Positions 14,449 through 22,625 of a DNA stretch of 22,841 nucleotides are shown here, one piece after another. Numbering within the stretch: position 1 is the stretch's first letter; the number at the start of each line of letters is the position of its first letter. The notes below the pieces were generated by a model, which worked only from the letters and a program-made list of their open reading frames with translations, searched no databases and had not been told where the DNA came from. The position numbers and the translations under genes are program-made. The stretch is from an uncultured Clostridia bacterium (GTDB lineage: Bacteria > Bacillota > Clostridia > Oscillospirales > Acutalibacteraceae): the NCBI GenBank assembly GCA_946539105.1, contig CAMNHG010000013.1, forward strand, positions 1 through 22,841, written 5' to 3'.

Positions 14449-15687
14449 TTATAAATAAGCTGAGTTTTGCCCGGCGAGCCTGCCGGTGCTCCACGCGATT
14501 TGCAGATTAAAGCCGCCTGTGTAAGCGTCGCAGTCGATTACCTCGCCTGCAAAGTAAAGTCCGCTTATCAGCTTACTTTCCATAGTTTTTGGGTTAAGCT
14601 CCGAGGTTTTTACGCCGCCTGAGGTTACAATGGCTTCCTCAATCGGGCGGAAGCCGCTGATTTCGACCGTGAAGCCCTTTAGGATTTCACAGAGCGCGCG
14701 GCGTTCCTCTTTTGTGATGACGTTGCATTTTTTGTCAAAAGGCACGCCCCAACGCTTAAGCACCGGAATGATAATCTTCCTCGGCAACAGCTTTGAGAAT
14801 GAGTTTGAAACGTCCTTGTTCGCGTTTGCTATGAACTCGTTTTGAAGCCGCTTGTCGAGATGAGCAAGGTCGAGTGCGGGTTTGAGGTCGATCACCGCGG
14901 TGTATTCGCCCTTTTGAATATCCCTGATGTGCGAGCTTGCCGAGAGAACCATCGGGCCGCTTATGCCGAAATGAGTAAAAAGCATTTCGCCGAAATCTGA
15001 ATATACTTCTTTTTTAGAATTATTATCTGCTATTTTCAAGCCGACATTTTTCAGTGCCAAGCCCTGCATTGACTTACATTCGCCGTCGGGACTCATCAGC
15101 GGTACGAGCGAGGGCTTAAGCTCGGTAACGGTGTGCCCTGCCTGCTTTGCCAGCAGATAGCCGTCGCCTGTCGAGCCTGTCAGAGGATAGCTTTTTCCGC
15201 CGCAGCAGACTATAACGCTGTCGGCGTAGTATGTATTTGCCTCACACTTTACTCCTGCGATATAGCCGTCCTCAATAATCAACGCCTTTGCCGTGTCGTG
15301 TACAATTTTAACTCCGCTGTCCTTTACAAAGCCGTAGAGCGTATCTACAACGTCAACCGCCTTGTCGGACACGGGGAACACTCGGTTTCCGCGTTCGGTT
15401 TTGAGTTCAAGACCTAAGTCTTCAAAAAAGTCCATAACGTCGGCGGTGGAAAAGTTGTTAATTGCGGAGTACAAAAACCTGCCGTTGACGGGTACGTTAT
15501 TAATAAAGGTCTGGTTGTCACAGTTGTTTGTCAGGTTGCACCTGCCCTTGCCGGTTATCATAATTTTTCTGCCGACCTTGGGGTTTTTCTCTATCAGCGT
15601 AACGCCTGCGCCGAGCTGTGCGGCTGTTCCTGCCGCCATCAGACCTGCCGCGCCTGCGCCGACTACTATTACTTTTTTACTTGTCAT
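14449..15687 (-). CDS. NAD(P)/FAD-dependent oxidoreductase, HI0933/BaiN-like family
   Basis: 412 residues from the chosen start. It is a flavoprotein of the HI0933-like family (PF03486; relatives include E. coli YhiN and the bile-acid gene product BaiN). The FAD-binding start is VIVVGAGAAGLMAAGTAA with GAGAAG at 10-15, followed by the family hallmark KIMITGKGRCNLTN at about 41-54. The C terminus LYFAGEVIDCDAYTGGFNLQIAWSTGRLAG closes the FAD domain. The physiological substrate of this common form is not established, so I make no bile-acid claim. The ATG at 15687 is directly before the Rossmann strand and overlaps the regulator gene's end by 11 bases; the open frame extends 39 codons further upstream but that part is not family-like. 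Confidence 0.9.
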   Translation of the reverse strand: MTSKKVIVVGAGAAGLMAAGTAAQLGAGVTLIEKNPKVGRKIMITGKGRCNLTNNCDNQTFINNVPVNGRFLYSAINNFSTADVMDFFEDLGLELKTERGNRVFPVSDKAVDVVDTLYGFVKDSGVKIVHDTAKALIIEDGYIAGVKCEANTYYADSVIVCCGGKSYPLTGSTGDGYLLAKQAGHTVTELKPSLVPLMSPDGECKSMQGLALKNVGLKIADNNSKKEVYSDFGEMLFTHFGISGPMVLSASSHIRDIQKGEYTAVIDLKPALDLAHLDKRLQNEFIANANKDVSNSFSKLLPRKIIIPVLKRWGVPFDKKCNVITKEERRALCEILKGFTVEISGFRPIEEAIVTSGGVKTSELNPKTMESKLISGLYFAGEVIDCDAYTGGFNLQIAWSTGRLAGQNSAYL

Positions 15688-16567
15688 CGGGTTTTTTCTC
15701 GTTCTCGTCGTGGCTTGCGTAAACGTCCTCGCGGTTCCAAACCTGTTCGAGCTCGCGGAAGGTTTCGGTAACCTCATCCTTTTTCTTAAGAACCGTGGCG
15801 ACAATCAGCGCGTTGATAAGGCTGAGCGGAGCTACGAGCGAATCTACGATTGAAGCCATATCGCTGCGCGCGATAAGCACTGAATCCGCCGAGCTGATGA
15901 GCGGAGAAGCCATACTATCGGTAATCGCGATTGAATGCGCTCCGCGGCGGCGCGCAAAGTCCATAGCCTCTATCGCCATTTTGCTGTAACGCGGAAATGA
16001 GATTCCGATGATTACGTCGTCGCTGGTCATTCTGAAAATATTTTCATATGTGGTTGTCGCGCTGGTGGTGTTTATTACTATAACGTTGTTGTCAAAAATC
16101 AGCTCAAAATAGTACGCCAAAAAGTTCGCGATCGCGGCGGTTGAGCGCACTCCGAAGATGTAAATCCTCTTAGCCTTGCAGATTTCGTCAACCGCGCGGT
16201 CAAAGTCCTCGTGCGAGGTTTCCTCAATCGTTCTGCGGATTTTCTCGATATCCTGATTAAGCACGCTGTCGAGAACGTTGTTGTTGCCGATACGGCTCGA
16301 TGTAACTTCAATTCTCTGCACCGAGGTCAGCTTGTTGCGAATCATCTCCTGCATAGCCTTTTGCAGCTTGGGGTAGCCGTCGTAACCGAGCTCTGTTGCG
16401 AATCTTACAACCGTGCTCTCGGAAACGCCTACCGTTTCGCCCAGCTTTGAAGCGGTCATAAACGCCGCCTTATCGTAATGCTCCTCAATGTACAAAGCGA
16501 TTCGCTTTTGTCCCTTTGAAAAGCTGTTCATCATCAAATCTATTCTTGTAAGAAGATGTGTAATCAT
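15677..16567 (-). CDS. RpiR/MurR-family transcriptional regulator (HTH + SIS)
   Basis: 296 residues. The N-terminal RpiR-type helix-turn-helix domain (1-77) has SKGQKRIALYIEEHYDKAAFMTASKLGETVGVSESTVVRFATELGYDGYPKLQKAM, a very typical pattern. After a linker, the SIS sugar-phosphate-binding domain starts near 133 (KRIYIFGVRSTAAIANFLAYYF) and continues to about 265 (SDDVIIGISFPRYSKMAIEAMDFARRRGAHSIAITDS). Relatives sense phosphosugars, but the ligand here cannot be read from the sequence and the gene has no sugar-metabolism neighbours. It heads the flavoprotein / cmk / plsC / ispH-S1 run. GGGAG lies about nine bases before the ATG, and a clear sigma-A promoter is upstream. Confidence 0.92.
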   Translation of the reverse strand: MITHLLTRIDLMMNSFSKGQKRIALYIEEHYDKAAFMTASKLGETVGVSESTVVRFATELGYDGYPKLQKAMQEMIRNKLTSVQRIEVTSSRIGNNNVLDSVLNQDIEKIRRTIEETSHEDFDRAVDEICKAKRIYIFGVRSTAAIANFLAYYFELIFDNNVIVINTTSATTTYENIFRMTSDDVIIGISFPRYSKMAIEAMDFARRRGAHSIAITDSMASPLISSADSVLIARSDMASIVDSLVAPLSLINALIVATVLKKKDEVTETFRELEQVWNREDVYASHDENEKKPDDK

Positions 16568-16600
16568 TTACTTACTCCCTAACTTTTTAGTCTGACATTC

Positions 16601-16629
16601 ATTTTATCACATCGTCCTGCATTTTTCAA
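16601..16629 (-). promoter_or_regulatory. Sigma-A promoter of the rpiR-cmk-ispH/S1 operon
   Basis: Minus strand: TTGAAA (16629-16624), 17-base spacer, TAAAAT (16606-16601), with TG one base before the -10. It lies about 35 bases before the regulator's ATG and is divergent from the hisH promoter. Confidence 0.65.
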
Positions 16630-16689
16630 TAATTTTGCAAGTAAAATACAAAATTTTAATAATATTTTTGAAATTAGCGGCTGTTTATA

Positions 16690-16718
16690 TTGCAAAAATA
16701 AGGCAATTATGGTAAGAT
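16690..16718 (+). promoter_or_regulatory. Sigma-A promoter of hisHF
   Basis: TTGCAA (16690-16695), 17-base spacer, TAAGAT (16713-16718), with TG one base before the -10 (extended -10). It is followed by an AT-rich leader of about 30 bases up to the hisH ribosome binding site AGGAG. No T-box, leader peptide or hairpin attenuator is visible in the leader. Confidence 0.6.
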
Positions 16719-16756
16719 TATCATATTAAGATACTAATTTGCATTAGGAGAATATG

Positions 16757-17371
16757 ATGATTGCGATAATTGACTACGGCGCAGGCAATATCCGGAGCGT
16801 CAGCAAGGCACTGAAACACATCGGCTGCGACTGCTTTATCACCAACAAAAAGGATGAGATTTTATCTGCCGACGGCGCGGTTCTGCCGGGCGTAGGCTCG
16901 TTCGGAGACACCGTTGACAGCCTTAATAAATACGGAATTAAAGAGGCTGTTATCGAGTTCATAAACAGCGGCAAGCCGTTTTTGGGAATCTGCCTTGGCT
17001 TGCAGCTCCTTTTCCCCGGCAGCGAGGAAAGCAAGGGTGCTGAGGGCTTGGGAATTTTTGACGGAACGATTACCAAAATTCCGAGCGGCGAGGGCTTAAA
17101 GATTCCTCATATGGGCTGGAACAGTTTGAAAATCACAAAGGACAGCCGCCTTTTTAAGGGTATAGAGGAAAATCCCTACGTTTACTTTGTTCATTCGTAC
17201 TTTCTGAACGCCGCCGACAAGAGCATTATCGCGGCTCAGACAGAGTACGGCGTTACGATTGACGCGGCAGTTGAAAAGGGCAATGTTTTCGCAACCCAGT
17301 TCCACCCCGAAAAGAGCGGAAACACAGGACTTAAAATACTTAAAAACTTTGTCGATATTGTAGGAGGTTAA
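16757..17371 (+). CDS. hisH: Imidazole glycerol phosphate synthase, glutaminase subunit HisH
   Basis: 204 residues. HisH is the class I glutamine amidotransferase that feeds ammonia through a tunnel to HisF in histidine biosynthesis. The nucleophile is C79 in GICLGLQLL, and the other triad members are H183 and E185 in FHPEKSG. The start MIAIIDYGAGNIRSV and the PHMGWNSL segment at 117-124 are typical. Two ATG codons are adjacent; 16757 is chosen because AGGAG then lies six bases upstream instead of three, and homologues begin MIAIIDYG. hisF starts two bases after the stop, so the subunits are co-expressed. Confidence 0.96.
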   Translation: MIAIIDYGAGNIRSVSKALKHIGCDCFITNKKDEILSADGAVLPGVGSFGDTVDSLNKYGIKEAVIEFINSGKPFLGICLGLQLLFPGSEESKGAEGLGIFDGTITKIPSGEGLKIPHMGWNSLKITKDSRLFKGIEENPYVYFVHSYFLNAADKSIIAAQTEYGVTIDAAVEKGNVFATQFHPEKSGNTGLKILKNFVDIVGG

Positions 17372-17373
17372 AG

Positions 17374-18129
17374 ATGTACGCAAAAAGAATTATCCCCTGC
17401 CTCGACGTAAAAAACGGCAGAGTTGTAAAGGGTATGAGCTTTGTAAACCTCGTTGACGCAGGCGATCCGGTGGAGTGCGCAAAGCAGTACGATGTTCAGG
17501 GTGCCGACGAGCTGGTGTTCCTCGACATAACCGCCTCGAGCGATTCGAGAAATATTACTATTGATATGGTGGAAAAGGTAGCGAATACTATCTTTATCCC
17601 CTTCACCGTAGGCGGCGGAATCAGGAGCGTTGACGATTTTAACGCGCTGCTCAGGGCAGGAGCCGACAAGGTATCGGTAAACTCTGCGGCGGTTCACCGT
17701 CCGGAGCTTATCAGCGAGGCGGCGTACAAGTTCGGCAGTCAGTGCGTTGTCGCGGCGATTGACGCAAAGCGCAGCGGCGGCAGCTGGGAGGTCTACGTTA
17801 ACGGCGGCAGAACGCCGATGGGCATTGACGCGGTTGAGTGGGCTGTTAAGTGCGAAAGCTTGGGCGCAGGCGAAATTTTGCTGACAAGTATGGACGAGGA
17901 CGGACAGAAAAAGGGATATGACCTTGAGCTCACAAGGGCGGTTTCCGAAAAGGTCGGAATCCCCGTTATCGCAAGCGGCGGAGCAGGAGCTTTGGAGCAT
18001 TTTTACGACGCGTTCACCGTTGGAAAAGCCGACGCGGTTTTGGCGGCTTCACTGTTCCACTTTGGTGAAATCCCGATTCCCGAGCTCAAAAAATATCTTA
18101 ATGAAAAGAACATACCCGTAAGGCTTTAA
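17374..18129 (+). CDS. hisF: Imidazole glycerol phosphate synthase, cyclase subunit HisF
   Basis: 251 residues, full length. HisF is a (beta-alpha)8 barrel that uses ammonia from HisH to convert PRFAR into imidazole glycerol phosphate and AICAR, linking histidine and purine synthesis. The catalytic acids are D11 (RIIPCLDVKNG) and D130 (VVAAIDAKR). Phosphate-binding loops are FTVGGGIRSVDDF at 77-89 and ASGGAG near the C terminus. LFLDITASSDSR-type and MDEDGQKKGYDLEL segments are canonical, so this is genuine HisF rather than HisA. GGAGG precedes the ATG. No other his gene is adjacent, and a terminator follows. Confidence 0.97.
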   Translation: MYAKRIIPCLDVKNGRVVKGMSFVNLVDAGDPVECAKQYDVQGADELVFLDITASSDSRNITIDMVEKVANTIFIPFTVGGGIRSVDDFNALLRAGADKVSVNSAAVHRPELISEAAYKFGSQCVVAAIDAKRSGGSWEVYVNGGRTPMGIDAVEWAVKCESLGAGEILLTSMDEDGQKKGYDLELTRAVSEKVGIPVIASGGAGALEHFYDAFTVGKADAVLAASLFHFGEIPIPELKKYLNEKNIPVRL

Positions 18130-18150
18130 TAATTTTACTTATAAAAAATA

Positions 18151-18183
18151 AACCTTGTTTGTCATAACGGCAAGCAAGGTTTT
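18151..18183 (+). terminator. Rho-independent terminator after hisF
   Basis: AACCTTGTTTGTC (18151-18163) pairs with GGCAAGCAAGGTT (18169-18181), a 13-base stem with two T·G pairs and an ATAAC loop, ending in TTTT. It starts 21 bases after the hisF stop and isolates hisHF from the large gene downstream. Confidence 0.85.
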
Positions 18184-18230
18184 ATTATACCTGTGTACAT
18201 TTTAACTAAAATTTCCAGCTTGTTTTTGGA

Positions 18231-18259
18231 TTGTGTTTTGATTATATATATGTTATAAT
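18231..18259 (+). promoter_or_regulatory. Sigma-A promoter of the dockerin-protein gene
   Basis: TTGTGT (18231-18236), 17-base spacer, TATAAT (18254-18259), with TG one base before the -10. The predicted start near 18266 leaves a leader of about 30 bases before the ATG at 18297. The upstream TTG codon of the open frame coincides with the -35 box, so it cannot be the translation start if this promoter is used. Confidence 0.7.
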
Positions 18260-18296
18260 TACTATGTATAGATATGTAAAGGAGGTTATACAATCT

Positions 18297-21200
18297 ATGA
18301 GAGTAAAAAGTCTTAGCCGTATTCTGGCTGTGGTACTATGCCTGATGCTTATTGTATCGTGCATACCCTTCCAGGCTTCGGCTGAAACAATCCCCGAAAC
18401 CGTTTCTATGACAGAGGGCGACGTAATTAAAGAGTTTGCCGCCGCTGACGCAGAATGTGTTTCTTCAAATCCTGATGTCGCGTGGGTTGACAATGACGGC
18501 AGCCTCAACGCGCTCAAAACCGGTACGGCAACAATTACCGTTGTGAACGGCGACGATACGACTGAGTACACCGTCACCGTATCAGATTACACCGACGGTT
18601 CGGCAGTTGTCGGTAATCTTAAGATTCTTGCCCGTTACAACGACTCAATGCAGTTCTATGACGGTCACGTTTATCTTATCTTTACATCATACCAGGACGG
18701 TGTGACAATCAACGTTCCCGACCTTTATGCAGCTTATACTATTGACGACCAATACTATAAGGACATTAACGAGGATATCGCGAACGGATCTAACCACACA
18801 GACAAAAATCCCGACAAGTACTTTACCTTCTCCGACAGCACAAAGTCTGTTACCCTTAACCGCGGAGAGATTGTTACTATCGGTATGTACCGCGACTTTG
18901 ACCTGAGCGTTCCGCAGGCGGCTCTCGGTTCTATCAAGAACAGCTCCGCTTGGACAACGCTTGAAAAAGCAGGCAAGGCTGCGGCTGTTGAGACTATATT
19001 TAAGTTCCTCGACAGCCACGTAATTGACGCCTACCAGGCTGTTGAAAAACTCAAGGCTGCTTTTGACGAGGTAGGTCTTGACTACAACAAGGTACTCGAC
19101 GGCGTTGTAGACGGCGGCGTTTGCTTTAACCGCGAGCTCTACAACCAGAAGCTCGAATGGGATCAGTTTGAGAACGTAACCTACGACCTCGACATCACAC
19201 GCAACCAACTCAACCTTATGACAATGTACCTCGGCGGAAACAACGGCAAGTTCTCTATCCTCAAGAACAGCTGCGCTACAGTTGCCCTCAGAGCATGGAA
19301 CGCCGCTGTAGGAACAAGAAACGGCGAGGACACCGCTTATAAGCTCACCTCGGTAAGCGACGGAATCTTTGAGTATATCGACGCTCCCAAGGGCGTTAGG
19401 GATAACATCAGAGACAGACTTCCCGGCTACTACCTCAACAATGCCGAGGGCGTTGCAGAGCCTGACGCGAGCTTTGTTGACGACACAGGCTATGTTTATG
19501 TTACCGCTCCCAAAAAGGTAACTCCCGTAAACTATGTTTACGCTGACGACACCTTCACGGTTGACGAAAGCAGAACAAAGCTTGCCGACCTTATGAACGC
19601 CGCGAAGGGCGATAAGGTAATCGACTACAACAAGGACGAGCAGACGGTTAATGTTACCGTTAATGTTTCGGGCGGCGGCAACAGAGGAATTATCTCCGGC
19701 GTTACCTTTGAGGTTAACGGACAGACCTTTGCCACTGATGAAAACACAGCTCTTAAAGACGGCGTTTGGTTCAAAACAAAGGTTCCTGCTGTTGAAGGCG
19801 TAAACTACTACGTAACAAACGGCACAAAGGTTCTGCCGAGCATTTACGAGGACGGCTACATCAGCTTTAAGGACGATTCGCTCCCGGCGAATTTCGTTAT
19901 TATGTCAAGTGCCGACGAAGCAAAGAACGTACTTAACACAGTAATCGTAAACGGAGATAAATTATCACCGACCACAAAAACCGAGGTTTACTACAAGGAC
20001 GGCGACAACAAGGTTATGCTCGACGCGTCCGGCGAGGTTCCGGCCGGCACTAAGGTCTTTGTTAAGTCAACCATCGGCAAAAGCGAATACAGCTACATTC
20101 TTACAGATGTTGCCCTTAACGGCGAGTCGTTCTTTAACGAGGAGAGCTTTGACAGCGAGGAAGGCGCGTACTTTGCGGTAATGCCCTCAAAGTATTCAAC
20201 GCTTACCGTTAAGTATGAAAATGCATTGCTGACCGCGACCAAAAGAGATCTTATTCAGATTGAGGCAGGCGAAACAATTGACGCCGCTGACTTTGCGGAG
20301 CTCACCGTAAACGGCAGCCCTGTTGAAGGCAAGGTGGTATGGACTGCCTTTGACGGCAGCGACGCTGTAGAGGTTAACGGCAGCAAGCTCACTGCTCTAA
20401 AAGCAGGCAAGGCTATGGTTTTGGCAAGCTGCGAGGCAAACGATAATATCTCTGTAATCTACGATATAGAGGTTTATGAAAACGCTGAGGATATGGTGAA
20501 GTTCACCTTTGACGACAGCAGCAGAGAGACCATCTTTACATATGAGAATGACGGCGGTACCGTAGTTATCCCCTATTCCGGATACCTTTTAGAGAAGGGC
20601 TCAGAAGTAACAATTATACCTGTTCCCGAAGAAAGCAAGGCGGTATTCTGGATTACTGCCAACGATTCTTACGTAATGCCTAACGAAAAGCTGACGGTTA
20701 ATACGGATACCGAGGTAAAGGTTCGTTACGCCGAGGCTGAAATGACCGGTATGCCCAAGGAAATTAAGCTCAACGCTAAGGGCGATACTTATCAGCTTAA
20801 TGCGGCTGCCAAGTACACAGGCTTGTATAGCTTCGTTGCTCCGTATGATCAGAGCATTACATACGTAATCTCTGATCCTGTAATAAGCGTTGACGAAAAC
20901 GGTCTTATCACCGTAGTCGGGGATATTCCCGAGGACGGCAAGGTAGTTTATGTTACCGCGTATGCCGGTTCAAGCGGCAACAGCGTATTCGCTCGCACAA
21001 AGGTAACCCTCGGCGATTACAAGGGCTCGCGCATTGTAGGTAAGATGACAATTTCCTCGCGCAGAATTACCGAGAAAGAGTTTATGTCGCACGGTTGTCT
21101 CACCTTCACAACCTATGAGGATGTGGACTTGAACACAAGCTACTACGACTACTACAGACCCGACGACAGATATAACGACCTTATGGTTGACTATATGAAG

Positions 21201-22601
21201 AATCCCGAGAAGTACACCTCGGATCCGGCTATTTACAACGACAACGATTTGGGCTTAGAGGACAGGATGTCTTACTTTACAACCAATCCCAAGGGCGCGA
21301 ACTCAGAGCCTGAGAACATTTCGCTTGTTGCAGGCGAAAGCATTACCGTATCAAACTACGGCTTTGACCCGACAAACCTGATTGCTATCAGAAGAGCACT
21401 TGAGGGAAGTCTTTACAAGGACAGCAAGGAGACTCAGGAGCTTGTAAAGCAGATGAATTTGTACTCCGAAGGCAGCGAGGAATTTGACGGAGCAGTGGCA
21501 TTTGACAGCCTTGTTGATACCCTTAAACAGATGTTTGCGGTATCAGGCTCAATGGGTTATAACCCTGCGGACGGTCAATCCGAGGGCGGTATGACCATTA
21601 ACCGTGAAATATATAACCAGTTCAGACGCAACGATTCTCAGCTTCCCAACAACTACTACGAGGTTGAAATCACCGCCGACGAGCTCGAATTGATGAAAAG
21701 TTATCTTGCGAATCCCGAGAACAACCGCTACTCGCTCTTTAATAAGAACTGTGCTTCCGGCGCTGTTGATATGTGGAACACGACGCTTGCCGACAGACCC
21801 GAGTACAAGCTCAAGGCTAATTACACAACAATCGCCACCGAGCCGATGTCGCTCTACTTTGAGCTCGGTCAGATGGCAAAGAAAGACCTTGACGGCAAGG
21901 CAGGAACAGACTTTGTTCCCCACACCGTAAGATATACGGATGAAATTATTGATACCATCGAGAAGATTAAGGCAATCGGCGAGGTTGAGCTCACCGACGA
22001 GAGCAAGGCTAAGATTGACGCCGCACGCGAGGCTTACGAAGCATTAACCGACGGCGAAAAGGAACGCGTATGGAATTACGACGACCTTGTTCAGGCTGAA
22101 AAGGCATATGAGACTCTTAAAAAGGCCGAGGATGACGAGGAGCTTGCCGAGAATATTGCCGCGTTTGAGCAGTACAAGGCTGAGCAGATTGAAGCCGCAA
22201 GAGCTTTGGCACAGGATGACGATCCCGCACAGTGCGGTATTCTTATCGGATTTACCACGGTTCTTATGGATGACACCATCTACGATACCGATAAGACTCT
22301 TGACGAAAACAAGGCGGTTATCGACGAGACTATGGATTGGCTCAAGACCAACCTTGACAAAATCCGCAATCCCAAAGAGCCCGAGCCCGAGGTATTAATC
22401 GGCGACGTTAACAACGACGGCGTGGTTGACATTATGGATTCTATCCTGATTCAGAGAAGCACTTCCGAAGAGGTTGAGCTCGATGAAAGTCAGCTCTATG
22501 TTGCCGACGTTAACAACGACGGTCAGGTTGATGTTATCGACGCAATGCAGATTCAGAAGTACACCTCAGAAAAGATTACTGAATTTGACAAAAAGGCATA
22601 A
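18297..22601 (+). CDS. Secreted multidomain protein: Ig-like domains, duplicated His...Cys domain, helical repeats, type I dockerin
   Basis: 1434 residues from the ATG at 18297 (AGGAGG 11 bases upstream). Signal peptide 1-29, with probable cleavage after ASA; C22 also loosely fits a lipobox. A BIG2-like Ig domain lies at about 31-100. Copy A of an unrecognised domain (about 104-370) has H124, NRELYNQ from N278 and KNSC ending at C326. Then come beta-rich linkers and BIG2-like domains (about 385-730 and 815-905). Copy B (about 910-1195) has H932, NREIYNQ from N1102 and KNC ending at C1152. A helical FIVAR-like pair follows (about 1211-1360), then a dockerin (about 1366-1434) with Ca-binding loops at D1370-D1381 and D1404-D1415. 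I infer export and attachment to a cohesin scaffold. His-then-Cys order suggests a permuted papain-like fold. No glycoside hydrolase signature is seen; the substrate is unknown. Confidence 0.9.
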   Translation: MRVKSLSRILAVVLCLMLIVSCIPFQASAETIPETVSMTEGDVIKEFAAADAECVSSNPDVAWVDNDGSLNALKTGTATITVVNGDDTTEYTVTVSDYTDGSAVVGNLKILARYNDSMQFYDGHVYLIFTSYQDGVTINVPDLYAAYTIDDQYYKDINEDIANGSNHTDKNPDKYFTFSDSTKSVTLNRGEIVTIGMYRDFDLSVPQAALGSIKNSSAWTTLEKAGKAAAVETIFKFLDSHVIDAYQAVEKLKAAFDEVGLDYNKVLDGVVDGGVCFNRELYNQKLEWDQFENVTYDLDITRNQLNLMTMYLGGNNGKFSILKNSCATVALRAWNAAVGTRNGEDTAYKLTSVSDGIFEYIDAPKGVRDNIRDRLPGYYLNNAEGVAEPDASFVDDTGYVYVTAPKKVTPVNYVYADDTFTVDESRTKLADLMNAAKGDKVIDYNKDEQTVNVTVNVSGGGNRGIISGVTFEVNGQTFATDENTALKDGVWFKTKVPAVEGVNYYVTNGTKVLPSIYEDGYISFKDDSLPANFVIMSSADEAKNVLNTVIVNGDKLSPTTKTEVYYKDGDNKVMLDASGEVPAGTKVFVKSTIGKSEYSYILTDVALNGESFFNEESFDSEEGAYFAVMPSKYSTLTVKYENALLTATKRDLIQIEAGETIDAADFAELTVNGSPVEGKVVWTAFDGSDAVEVNGSKLTALKAGKAMVLASCEANDNISVIYDIEVYENAEDMVKFTFDDSSRETIFTYENDGGTVVIPYSGYLLEKGSEVTIIPVPEESKAVFWITANDSYVMPNEKLTVNTDTEVKVRYAEAEMTGMPKEIKLNAKGDTYQLNAAAKYTGLYSFVAPYDQSITYVISDPVISVDENGLITVVGDIPEDGKVVYVTAYAGSSGNSVFARTKVTLGDYKGSRIVGKMTISSRRITEKEFMSHGCLTFTTYEDVDLNTSYYDYYRPDDRYNDLMVDYMKNPEKYTSDPAIYNDNDLGLEDRMSYFTTNPKGANSEPENISLVAGESITVSNYGFDPTNLIAIRRALEGSLYKDSKETQELVKQMNLYSEGSEEFDGAVAFDSLVDTLKQMFAVSGSMGYNPADGQSEGGMTINREIYNQFRRNDSQLPNNYYEVEITADELELMKSYLANPENNRYSLFNKNCASGAVDMWNTTLADRPEYKLKANYTTIATEPMSLYFELGQMAKKDLDGKAGTDFVPHTVRYTDEIIDTIEKIKAIGEVELTDESKAKIDAAREAYEALTDGEKERVWNYDDLVQAEKAYETLKKAEDDEELAENIAAFEQYKAEQIEAARALAQDDDPAQCGILIGFTTVLMDDTIYDTDKTLDENKAVIDETMDWLKTNLDKIRNPKEPEPEVLIGDVNNDGVVDIMDSILIQRSTSEEVELDESQLYVADVNNDGQVDVIDAMQIQKYTSEKITEFDKKA

Positions 22602-22625
22602 ACCGAAAAATTAACCGCATATATC

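Noticed and set aside
17368..18000. 210-codon minus-strand open frame opposite hisF
   Set aside because: HisF is canonical throughout the same bases; the antisense frame is an out-of-frame shadow.
16757..18129. hisHF as nonulosonic-acid or surface-sugar HisHF-like amidotransferase pair
   Set aside because: HisF keeps D11, D130 and all canonical phosphate-binding loops, and no surface-sugar genes are nearby.
18297..18383. Lipoprotein reading of the large protein's signal (C22 in IVSC)
   Set aside because: The match to a lipobox is loose, and a standard signal peptidase I site (ASA, residues 27-29) follows at the expected distance from the hydrophobic core; attachment by dockerin also makes a lipid anchor unlikely, though it is not excluded.
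18687..19208. 173-codon minus-strand open frame inside the large secreted-protein gene
   Set aside because: It is antisense to copy A of the duplicated domain and has no start signals of its own.
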